64,000 nucleotides of DNA from Theropithecus gelada (Eukaryota; Chordata; Mammalia; Primates; Cercopithecidae). A program made the translations under genes and the position numbers. Shown here piece after piece: positions 24,173-33,881 of this stretch. Positions within the stretch are counted from its first letter, which is position 1, and each line of letters opens with the position of its first letter. The stretch covers positions 86,661,856 through 86,725,855 of the forward strand of contig NC_037673.1 of the NCBI RefSeq assembly GCF_003255815.1, written 5' to 3'. The notes beneath the pieces are model-generated. The model did no database searches. It was not told where the DNA came from and saw only the letters and a program-made list of their open reading frames with translations.

Positions 24173-24453
24173 AAAGGCCCAATTAGCACAACTGAAACTG
24201 ATCCAACCAGAGAAGTGTTCCATCACGTAAAACATTACATAAGGTTAAGTTCACTGGGCATTTGTTAAATGGGCTATTTTAAACAAATATACTCCCTGTG
24301 TTACATTTTAATATGAGCAATCTCTTTCTTACATGTGGCCAAGTGGTCCTGGAAATTCCCTCCTTTTCCCTCCACATCGCAGCCACTCATTCTTATTCAG
24401 GGTAGAGATGAATAACACTTAGAGAGAAGCAAGGATGGGAAAAGGAAAGGAGG

Positions 24454-24608
24454 GGCCAGGCACAGTGGCTCATGCCTGTAATCCTAGGATTCTGGGAGGC
24501 TGAGATGGGAGGATCACTTGAGGCCAGGAGTTCGAGATCAGCCTAGTCAACAGATCTCATCTCTAATTTTTAAAATTGACTAATTAATAATAATAATTTA
24601 AAAATAAC
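24454..24608 (+). mobile_element. Single Alu left monomer with perfect target duplication
   Basis: 'ggccaggcacagtggctcat' through 'cagcctagtcaacagatctc', then an A/T-rich tail, with no right monomer. Perfect flanking repeats 'aaaaggaaaggagg' at 24440-24453 and 24609-24622 show it retroposed as a monomer. Confidence 0.88.
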
Positions 24609-25519
24609 AAAAGGAAAGGAGGCTCTCTTCCTCTTTGCAACGAAGAAGAGGAAGGAGTTAAACACAAAAAAGGAAAAGGATCAAGGATTTGGAGAGAAGA
24701 AAAATCATTTTTTCATTCCTCTAACAATCTTGGTTGAGGAAATCCGGGTAGAAAGGGGAAGAGAGAATGGAGAAAGATTGGAGGGAGGAAGCAGTCACAA
24801 GAATAAGACACAGCTCATTATAGCCGTGCTTCTCCTTAATTCCTGGTTGTCCTCTCACCCAAGAACACATTTAAATTAGCTTTAGCGAGACAGAAGAGTT
24901 TATTGGACAGATACAAAAATATCTTATAGAAAACACACTCAGACCACAGGAGGAACTAGCATCTACAGCAGCAAATTGATAAGCTCTAGGGAAAATTCTT
25001 TCCCTCTGGCTTTCTTGCTGGTTTTCTCTATTTCTCCCTCCCTCCTCTACTCCTTCTCTCTCTCCCTCCCCATCTCCAACCCATGGTTCCTCATCTCTTC
25101 TCCCTGTGTGTTTTTCCTTCTTCCTCTATGTGTGCTGTTCTCTGCCGGTCCATTCACAAGAGAGGCCTGGCTTCCTGTAGCTCCAGGGAATCTCTTCATT
25201 TCAAACAACCAGTAGTTAACTGGTATTCCTGTCCCAGGTCCAAACTCTTAAGTTGAAATATTTAGTTGGCCTAGCCTAGGTCACGTGTCTACCATGGTTC
25301 CATGAGATCTGGTCAGTTGGTTCCATCTAACTGCCAAGGTATCTACTTTTGTTGGGGAGTTGGGAGAGATACCAAGTAGCAGAGAGGGGAATTATGGACT
25401 AAACAAGCAACTTCATATAGTTCTACAACCCTTTGCAACCCTGTCCCAGGCTCTCAAGTGGTGTCCTTAGTCTCCAGCCCTTATCCCAAGAGTCTTCAAC
25501 CTCTTACAATACTGTTTCT

Positions 25520-25690
25520 AACGGTGTTGTCCAGGTCACTTGCATCAAAGTGTGTTTACTAAAAATGTAGATACTTAAGCCCCTTACTCCAGACCTCTTC
25601 CAGAGACCTTGTGTGTTAAATACACTCTGGGGACTGGTTTGAAAATCTCAGTGCTAGGAAGACTGCATTGGAAAACTTACTCTGAGTTTT
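25520..25690 (+). mobile_element. Possible MER5A-like hAT relic
   Basis: 'cacttgcatcaaagtgtgtt' followed by 'aaaaatgtagatac', 'ccttactccagacctc' and 'acactctgggg' follows the order of MER5A. Very degraded. Confidence 0.4.
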
Positions 25691-25699
25691 AAATAAACT

Positions 25700-25885
25700 T
25701 TTGAAGTAATAATTATAGATATTATGATATTAATAGATAATATTTATTAAATATAATAAGTATCCTATAAATAATTATATATTGTATAATTACAGATTAT
25801 ATATTATTTTATAAATAACTATTTTAGATATTTATTGTAGATAATATTACAGATAATATTTATTATAGATAATAAATGTAAGACA
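25700..25885. repeat. AT-only low-complexity block
   Basis: Almost pure A/T with recurring 'agataatattta' and 'ataaataatta' words. Confidence 0.85.
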
Positions 25886-26731
25886 CTAGTTAGGAAAAGT
25901 ATATAGCACTCTCTAGATTAAAAGGATATTTATTTTTGAATTTCACAAAGTAGAAAGAAGTTGCTATTATGCCAAAAGTAATATGCAGAATTTTCTTCTT
26001 TATTTACATGCCATACCATTTACTTTGTGCATCCACAATTTCTATAAGTGTGTAAGGAGCCCAAGAAGTCTGAATTAGTGTTTATCACATTTCTGCCTTT
26101 TTCACAGCCATCCTGATGATTCCATATTCTGAGGTTATTTTCTTTTCATTTCTGGCTCTATCTAGATAATCCTAACATCTTTATCTCAGTACAACTATGT
26201 ACTAGGTCTCAACATCAAATCCCACTGCCACTCTCCTATGAAAGTCATCTACAACAAAACTTACACTAGTCCTCCTTATCTACAGATTGACCATCAGTAC
26301 ACACTCATTTTTCTCTGACTGGATTCTCTCCTTCACTATTTCTCCGAGCTTGTGCTTCTCAAATTTAGATACATACATTCCCGGGGAGGCATAATTTTAG
26401 ATCAGGAGCCATAAGACAATGTTTCTCACTGGAGCATTTATTTAACTGAGGATTTGGATGATTAAATAACTTAACTGGAAAGCAACTATGTGAGTTATCT
26501 TTGTCTTAAATAAGACCTGGATATGTTAAATAGAAAGATACAAATTTCACATTACATTTTAAGAAAAAAGGTGGGCCTTCAAAAAATGTGTGCTATGTCC
26601 TCCAAGTTCCCAATCTTGGGTGCCTTATTTACTTGATAATATGTTATCAGTTTAGCTGATCTTCTTGAAACACACACATTCAACAACTATGCAAATACTA
26701 GTTTAAACAATAAGAAAAGCTTGTCACTGAG

Positions 26732-26759
26732 CCTGATTGACAGAAAAATGTCAATCAGG
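26732..26759. other. Perfect 11-bp inverted repeat (hairpin)
   Basis: CCTGATTGACA, 6-nt loop gaaaaa, TGTCAATCAGG. All 11 pairs match. It lies outside any recognised repeat. Confidence 0.9.
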
Positions 26760-27860
26760 TCCGGCATATCATTTCCCCTTTCTGTCTCATTCTAACTGAA
26801 TCCCAAGGGTCGCTGGTTTTCAAGGGGCTGGGTCAGAGCTAAAAGAAAGCAATTTCATTTTCAAGTAAGCATAGCATTCAGTAGATCTTGAGCAAAGTAA
26901 ATATCCTCGGAGCTGGTTTCATAATAGGTTCCTCCTATGAAGACTGGCTCTAACCAGTTCTTGGGAAACGTGCTTACAGACAAGAATTGCCCAACTGATT
27001 TCAGTAGACAAGAAAGTACACAGGGCAGCAGAGGTCAAGCCAATGACTGTACAACCTATACCTATCTTTATGGATAAATTAATCCCCAAAACAATGGCAC
27101 ATACTTCCTTACTATTAAGACTTAGATAACACAATCTAAAGAGCTCAAGGCATTCTTCATAAAAACTTAAAAGTAAACAATGATGTTCATTCTTTTCTGG
27201 CTGACAGGGTGAAAATTACCTCCATGGGGCTTGGCCATACAGATAGCTTGAGTAGACAGCTGCCCACACAGTGTAATTTGAGGGGAGCCACAAGGTTCTG
27301 TCTGTTGGAAAATATATTCCCCTTTGATTTCCCAGAGCATAGCCTTCCCCAGATTCCTGGCTTCCATTCTCAGCATTAGTCACCAGAGTTAGATACTAAG
27401 TAGAAGTCATACATTCATAAGGTCATTGTGGAAATGTACACTTAAATGACTGAGAGGGGCGTTGGGTTTTTTCCCATTTATACGATAAAATACATTCACA
27501 CATTAACATGGATTAGTTTACCTGGGTTCATTGTCAATCTGGAAAGCAAACGCTAGGATTCTGATGGCATGTGACATAAAATAGTAAGTTTTTGATGACA
27601 GTTGAGGCATGGGTTTCATGGGAGTCAGAAGACCTGGTTGGGCCCAGCAGAGGGCACTCTAGGAAACCAGCACAAGAAGATTAGACACAACATAGTAGAG
27701 ATAGACTTGCTAAATTTAGCTTTTTATTCTTTGTAATTTTTGCTAAGCCACCCCCGACCACCACAAAGCAAACAGGACCACTTTAAAGTTAACTGGCCAT
27801 GAGTAGAGTGCCCAGGAGGCAGCAATTTGCTTCTGAAATCTGAAAATGCCAAAACAATTG

Positions 27861-27890
27861 TCATCATCATCATCATCATCATCATCATCA
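27861..27890. repeat. (TCA)10 microsatellite
   Basis: Ten uninterrupted TCA units, which explains the poly-M run in the minus-strand ORF there. Confidence 0.97.
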
Positions 27891-28068
27891 CGACTACTAA
27901 AAGCCATATACATTTTTCAATAGCTTCTGGTAGAATCAATCGCTTTCATCCCTCTGGTGGGTAACATAAAGGAGCTGGAAGAAAACACAGAGAAAGAGAA
28001 TTAGAAAGGCATAGAGGAAACTCACGACTGATAAGCAGAGGCTGGGGATGGTAGTAAAAAGACAGCTA

Positions 28069-28702
28069 AGGCTGAACACCGTGGTTCACGCCTATAATCC
28101 CAGCACTTTGAGAGGCCGAGGCAGGAGGATTGCTTGAGCTTGGGAGTTCAAGACCGGCCTGGAGCCGGTTGCAGTGGCTCATGCCTGTAATCCCAGCATT
28201 TTGGGATCCATCCACTCAGGTGGGTGGATCACCTGAGGTCAGGAGTTTGAGAGCAGCCTGGACAACATGGTGAAACCCCATCTCTACTAAAAATAACAAA
28301 AATTAGCCAGGCATGGTTGTACGTGGCTGTAATCCCAGCTACTTGGGACGCTGAAGCAGGAGAATCGCTTGAACCCGGGAGGCAGAGGTTGTAGTGAGCC
28401 GAGATTATGCCACTGCACTCCAGTCTGGGTGACAGAGTGAGACTCTGTCTCTAAAAGAAAAAAAAAAAAAAGAAGAAGAAGAAGAAAAAAGAAAAAGAGC
28501 AACCTGGACAAAATAGCGACACCCCATCTCTACAAAAAATACAAAAATTAGCCAAGTGTGGTGGTGCACACCTGTAGTCCCAGCTACTAGGAAGGCTGAA
28601 GTGGGAGGATTGCTTGAGCCCAGGAGGTCGAGGCTGCAGTGAGCTGAAATTACACCACTGCACTTCAGCTAGGGTGACAGAGCGAGACCCTGTCAAAAAA
28701 AA
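28069..28702 (+). mobile_element. Older Alu split by a younger Alu
   Basis: The outer Alu starts 'ggctgaacaccgtggttcac', breaks off after 'aagaccggcctgga', and resumes at 28498 with 'caacctggacaaaatagcg', through its right monomer and poly(A). Confidence 0.9.
28164..28495 (+). mobile_element. Inner Alu (nested), with GAA-rich tail
   Basis: Complete Alu 'gccggttgcagtggctcatg' inserted in the outer left monomer. Its tail is an A run grown into (GAA)n, a purine-only tract at about 28455-28497. Confidence 0.92.
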
Positions 28703-29077
28703 AAAAAAAAAAAAGGCAGCTAAGATAACATCCTCACCGATTGCCACGTAAAGTAGATTGCTGGAATGGCTACCAAATTCCTTTACTGACACTGGTTTGT
28801 TCACATACCTGTAAAGTATTTATAGAAATTAACAGATAGATCAGATAGAGCCAGATCAGTTAACTCTTAGAGAGCCAGAGGACACTTTCTCCACACAGCA
28901 AATTAAATTGTTCCTAAGGAAAAGCATGGAGTTCACTTTAGGTACACAAAGATAATCCCAACATAGACTTGACAGGGTGCTTGCTGTAGACTAAAGAGTA
29001 GAAAATGAGTTTTAAAAAATTGTCAAAAAAATTAATAATCAGTGATCATATAGAGCAAAACACAGGTATCCAACACA
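28703..29077. other. Unique DNA
   Basis: Nothing recognised. Confidence 0.5.
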
Positions 29078-29128
29078 TTAGGTTAATGCAAAAGTAATTG
29101 AGGGTTTTGCCATTTTGAAAGTAATACA
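29078..29128. mobile_element. MADE1 (mariner MITE) left half
   Basis: 'ttaggttaatgcaaaagtaa' then 'ttgccattttgaaagtaat' matches the first half of the 80-bp palindromic MADE1. The second half is missing at the Alu junction. Confidence 0.75.
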
Positions 29129-29132
29129 GCAA

Positions 29133-29433
29133 GGCCAGACGCGGTGGCTCACGCTTGTAATCCCAGCACTTTGGAAGGCCAAGGTGGGTGGATCGCTTGA
29201 GGTCAGGAGTTTAAGACCAGCCTGGCCAACATGGTGAAACCCTGTCTCTACTAAAAATACAAAAATTATCTGGGCGTGCTGGTGGGTGCCTGTAATACCA
29301 GCTACTCGGGAGGCTGAGGTGGGAGAATCACGTGAACCCAGGAGGCAGAGGTTGCAATGAGCTGAGATTGCACCACTGCAGCACTCCAGCTTGGGTAACA
29401 GAGCGAGACTCCATCTCAAAAAAAAAAAAAAAA
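29133..29433 (+). mobile_element. Alu SINE adjoining MADE1
   Basis: 'ggccagacgcggtggctcac' to poly(A). Confidence 0.95.
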
Positions 29434-29437
29434 GTCA

Positions 29438-29567
29438 GTTGCACCTATAATCCCAGCTACTCAGGACGCTGAAGTGGGAGGATCGCTTGGGCGTAGGAGT
29501 TTGAGGCCAGCCTGGGGAACAAGGTGAGACCCCATCTCCAAAGTAAAATAATAATAATAATAATAAT
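29438..29567 (+). mobile_element. Partial Alu directly after the previous one
   Basis: Starts inside a monomer at 'ttgcacctataatcccagct', contains 'gtttgaggccagcctgggga' and ends in an (AAT)n tail. It is abutted head-to-tail to the Alu before it. Confidence 0.8.
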
Positions 29568-29689
29568 TTGTCTTTAACAATGATCCTATCTTCTGACCTA
29601 ATCCAATATAAAAGTGTTAATCTTTGATGAGAAAAGAGGATATAGAGAAAGTCAAGGCCTAGAATTGTCCCTGTCACTGTACTTATTAT

Positions 29690-29800
29690 ACCTTTGGTTG
29701 TTTGTCTTCCTCCACTGTACTGTATACATTTTCTGTGTGCAGAGACAAAGCGCTTGGGTTTGGTAAATGCTCAGTAAACACTGATTGAATGAATAAACAC
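29690..29800 (+). mobile_element. L2 3'-end relic
   Basis: 'ggtaaatgctcagtaaacac' followed by 'tgattgaatgaataaa' resembles the L2 3' terminus (gtgctcaataaat...ttgaatgaatga). Confidence 0.5.
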
Positions 29801-30264
29801 AATACATTCCTTAGGGCTGAGGTAGAACTTGAGTGATAGCACAATTGGAGGTGATAGGAGGAAATCTAGTCAGGCTGATGGAACTTGGTGCACAGTATGT
29901 GTGCTTACGGGCGACAGGTGTCAGTGATATCCAAAAAGAAGTTCTCGACCAAGCCACTGGTCAAGCGGCAGAAGCCCAGATACAGGAAATCCAGAAGTGG
30001 CAGCACGCAAAGGTACATGTGCATGGAGAGAGAAGATTAGGAAAATCTGTTAGCCAATAGCCGAATCCCACCATTGGCCTGGTGTCACAGGAGATTATAG
30101 TCATTGAGAAGGCATCCATATCAACAGGGCAGAGGCCAGGTTCTAGAATAGAATTCAAGATAGAAATACAGCTTTTTTTAGAGGTGGGAGCTTCCAAAAC
30201 CAGGTTAAATGGGATCAGTTGTTCGGTTTCACTAAGAAGAAAAGCAATAATAGCAGTCTGGCAA
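29801..30264 (+). other. Unique DNA with a 75-codon ORF (29833-30060)
   Basis: The ORF begins at GTG and gives a charged, Gln/Ala-rich peptide ('VLDQATGQAAEAQIQEIQKW') with more CpG than its surroundings. 'GCAAAG|GTACAT' at about 30007-30018 could be a weak splice donor. There is no recognised domain and no clear acceptor, so I do not call a gene. Confidence 0.3.
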
Positions 30265-30355
30265 TAGGTGTTATTGGTCTATTTTACAGATCAGAAAGCT
30301 GAGGCTCAGTGAGACTTTGTAAACTTGTCAAAGACCATACAGCTAATTTAAATTA
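30265..30355 (+). mobile_element. MIR SINE core
   Basis: 'ctattttacagatcagaaag', 'ctgaggctcagtgagac' and 'caaagaccatacagctaatt' are the MIR core in order. Confidence 0.8.
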
Positions 30356-30387
30356 GTGATTCTGGTTTAAAAATAAAGCCTACCTAT

Positions 30388-30679
30388 GCTGGGTGTGGTG
30401 GCTCATACCTGTAATCTCAACATTTTGGGAGGCTGAGGTGGGAGGATCACTTGAGGTCAGGAGTTCAAGACCAGCCTGGCCAACAGGGTGAAACCCCATC
30501 TCTACTAAAAATACAAAAATTAGCCAGGTGTGGTGGCACGCACTTGTAATCTCAGCTACTCAGGAGGCTGAGGTAGGGGAACCACTTGAACCTGGGAGGC
30601 AGAGGTTGGAGTGAGCCGAAATCATGCTGCTGTACTCCAGCCTCGGCAATAGAGTGAGACTCTGTCTAAAAAAAAAAGA
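30388..30679 (+). mobile_element. Alu SINE
   Basis: Dimer 'gctgggtgtggtggctcata'. Flanks 'aaaataaagcctacctat' and 'aaaataaagcctagctaa' are diverged target duplicates. Confidence 0.95.
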
Positions 30680-30900
30680 TGTCCAAAAAAATAAAATAAA
30701 GCCTAGCTAAATCCGAATCCAATTATTCCTCTTTTTCTTACTTCAGCCTGTGAGTCTTAAAAATTTAGTCACTGGAACTGGTAAGTCAGACTAGCTTTGC
30801 AACTCAGTTTTGAATCTTTCAGACATCTTGGAGCACTGGACTAGAACCCTTCAAATCAGCCCTTCATGGTTGCAGAGCTAGGATGGAGCTGAAACTACAG

Positions 30901-31390
30901 CAATGGTTCTCAACCTTGCCTGCACATTGGAATTATCTGCAGTGTTTTAAAAACACAGATGCCTAGGTTCCACCACAGACATGATAATTTAATTGATCTG
31001 AGGTATGGCTTGTGCGTCAAAAATTTTTTTTTTTTTTTTTTTTTTTTTGAGACAGAATCGCACTCAGTCGCCAGGCTGGAGTACAGTGGTGCAATGTCGG
31101 CTCACTGCAACCACTGCCTCCTGGGTTCAAGCGATTCTCCTGCCTCAGCCTCCCAAGTAGCTGGGACTACAGGCATGTGCGACCATGCCCAGCTAATTTT
31201 TGTATTTTTAGTAGAGACGGGGTTTCACAATGTTAGCCAGGATGGTCTTAATCTCTTGACTTCATGATCTGCCTGCTTCGACTTTTCAAAGTGCTGGGAT
31301 TACAGGCATGAGCCACTGCGCCTGGACACTTCAGGATTTTTTAGTGTCCCCCTAGATGATTCTAATGCGCATCCAAGCTGGGAACTACTG
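30901..31390 (+). mobile_element. MER20/MER5-type hAT element, split by an Alu
   Basis: Left part 'caatggttctcaaccttgcc', 'tgcacattggaattatctgc', 'gatgcctaggttccacc'. Right part 'agatgattctaatgcgcatc' ending 'gggaactactg'. The ends are the inverted cagtggttctcaacc-type termini. Confidence 0.8.
31022..31326 (-). mobile_element. Alu SINE in the hAT element
   Basis: Long poly(T) start, both monomers, ends 'gagccactgcgcctgga'. Confidence 0.95.
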
Positions 31391-33530
31391 GCTTAGAAGC
31401 AGAGGTCAAGAGGCCTCAGCTGTTTGCAGAGGAAGGCTATGGTGGCTTGTATATTTCAATGGGATAGAAAAAATACTAGAAGACTCATGGGCTTGTATTT
31501 CTTTTCTTGAACAAGTGGACCATAACTGACTCTTTGTTTTTCCAGTTTAACCTTAGAAAATATGCCCAAAGTCAACAGGTATACAATTAACCTTGCAAGT
31601 CAAATGGTTCCGTGTTTTTAGATTCTAAGTGCTAGTTGTTTGTGACCCAAGGCAAGGTTTTAGAACTGAATCTCCCAAATTGCTCATTACTATTCTATGC
31701 TTGGCTAAAACTCTTACATCACCCCACAATGGAATGTGACCCAAGTCAAGAAGAAAACAGAAACATTTGTGTTGTTTTCATGATTAGTAATGGGAATGAA
31801 GAGGGATTGAGGTATCTCAAAACAACTTGTACTTTTCCCAACCTATTTAAGACCTGATTCATGTAATACTTACTAATCTTGATGCCTACAAATGATATAG
31901 TACATTTATAATTTCTGGATGTGTAAATTCTAGACATTTAATTTGCTTGGACCAAATCCTAACCATAGAACTTGTTTATTACTTAAGGTACACACTTAAT
32001 ACAGCAAATACAACAAGCTTCCTATCGCCAGCTTCCATGATCAGAATTCTTGTGCACAGTTCCCTAATAGGAAACAATTAATTATATAATAAATACATAT
32101 TTGTTTAGGGTCACTATACATCTTTGTTTGCCTGGAATTGTCCTGGTTTACATCTGTCATTCCAGAATAATTATTAATAGCACCCTCTCTCACTCTCAAA
32201 AATGTTTCACTTTTGGTGATAAATTTTCTGGGTGCCCTTACAAATAGCTCACTCAATCTGCTCTGCCTCTGCAACCACTATAGTGATGCATCATGTTTGG
32301 AATGTGGTCTATTTCTATTTTGAACACTCCTATAGCTATTCAGGAAAATAAGGCCATTGAAACATTAATCAGTTGATCAACATGTCTTCTTTACATTTTT
32401 AAAGAAACATAGAACTGCTTGAACAAATAGGAAACAAATAGTAAACTGATAGATGTAATCCTAAATATATCAGAATTACATTTATTGCAGCATAAATGAA
32501 CTGTAAGTAATTGCATTGTCAGTTGATTAACAGTGTGATGATAGAACATAATTTCTTCAGGCACAAAGTGTGTTTCTTGTGGCTGCATAGTTGTCTTTCT
32601 CCTTGAACGTGTTCCATCTGGCAGCGTCACAAATATCACACAGTCCTCTAATTAGACTACTAGACAATGTTTTGAAGCATTATTATCTAGCACTGATCAA
32701 GCAAAAGTACATACTTGTCCAGCATGGAAACTCCTTGACTCAATCAGCACATCTCACCTGGATGAAATCCAAAAACTGAACAGGTTGTAGGTTTTGCTAC
32801 CTCTGGCACATAGCCAAAACTTGTGGTATGATTTATTTCAAACTATGGACAATGTATGCAGATAGTGGTTCAAGACTAGCGTGACCAAAATAAGGTTTTG
32901 AAAGAGAAGGGGGGCACCATAATAATTACACTAGCCGAAAACGGATACTTTGAGACTGTCTTGGGTAAACCAGACTACAGTCACTCTAGTCAAGGCAAAA
33001 AAGGAAAGAGAAAAAGAAAGCAGGCCATTGCATTTTATTTACTTCTGCATCCAAGGATTGCTCTTCTAACCAAATCAGGTTGCATGTAGAGAGATGGGTC
33101 ACAGTTAATAAAATGATTTCTGTATTTCATGGTGTACTCCCATTTCCTTGTTTTATTTATCTTCCAAGTATGTTCTTTTATAGAAGTATATTTTATATCA
33201 ATGAATGAGAAAATGTCTTAGAGAAAAGTGTCCAAGATGATAAAGGTCCTGGAGAAAAAGAGTCATTTGAGAAATGGGGTACATGATTTGTATGAAATCT
33301 GACCTCAAACACTGTAAGGAGTGTCATTTTTAAGTGAGAATGGGCACATGCTGAACTCCATAGAGCAGAGCATAGACAGAAGTTTTTAAAATCCAAGGAA
33401 GCAAATTTTCATTCCACATAAGGAAGAACTTTAACACTTATTGGCAACAGAATAAGTTGCTGAATAGGATAGAAAATATATCAATACGGGAAGTATACAA
33501 GTAGAAGCTCAGTAGCCATCAGTAGTGTTA
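31391..33530. other. Unique DNA with one small DNA-element relic
   Basis: No gene called. A minus-strand frame at about 32515-32655 reads plausibly protein-like ('FVTLPDGTRSRRKTTMQPQE') but has no good splice donor. Confidence 0.5.
32106..32241. mobile_element. Small non-autonomous DNA element relic
   Basis: The left end 'tagggtcactatacat' and right end 'ctgggtgccctta' are diverged inverted termini of a ~136-bp family with 'tgcctggaattgtcctggtt' inside. Familiar, but I cannot give the family name. Confidence 0.55.
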
Positions 33531-33543
33531 CAGAGGAATTTTG

Positions 33544-33868
33544 TGTGTTTGTTTGTTTGTTTTTGAGACAGAGTTTCATTCTGTCACCCAGGATGGAGTG
33601 CAGTGGCACAATCACAGCTCACTGCAGCCTCAGCCTCCCAGGCCCAACCAATCCTCCAATCTCGGCCTCGCAGGTAGCTGGGACCACAGGTATGCACCAC
33701 CATGCCTGGCTAATTTTTAAATCTTTTGTAGAGATGTGTCAGGGTAGGGGGAAGGGTTGGTCTCCCTATGTTCCCCAGGCTGGTCTGGAATGCCTGGGCT
33801 CAAGCAGTGCTCCTGCCTCAACCACCCAAAGTGCTGAGATTACAGTTGTGAACCACTGCGCCCGGCTT
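33544..33868 (-). mobile_element. Alu SINE
   Basis: (GTTT)n start, full dimer, ends 'gcgcccggctt'. Target duplicates 'cagaggaattttg' (33531-33543) and 'cagaggagttttg' (33869-33881). Confidence 0.95.
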
Positions 33869-33881
33869 CAGAGGAGTTTTG

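Larger units (their letters stand above)
24623..28068. other. Long unique stretch, no gene recognised
   Basis: AT-rich DNA with a pyrimidine-rich section near 25000-25140, an AT-only block at 25700-25885, a hairpin at 26732-26759 and a TCA microsatellite at 27861. The minus-strand ORF 27167-27376 has a GAG|GTAATT donor-like site but no good acceptor, so I do not call it. Confidence 0.5.

Noticed and set aside
27167..27376. Minus-strand ORF with donor-like GAG|GTAATT
   Set aside because: No usable acceptor in the right place and no recognised protein family.
32391..32655. Protein-like minus-strand frame ('FVTLPDGTRSRRK')
   Set aside because: No convincing splice donor, acceptor lacks a pyrimidine tract, and no domain recognised. 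Kept only as a note.
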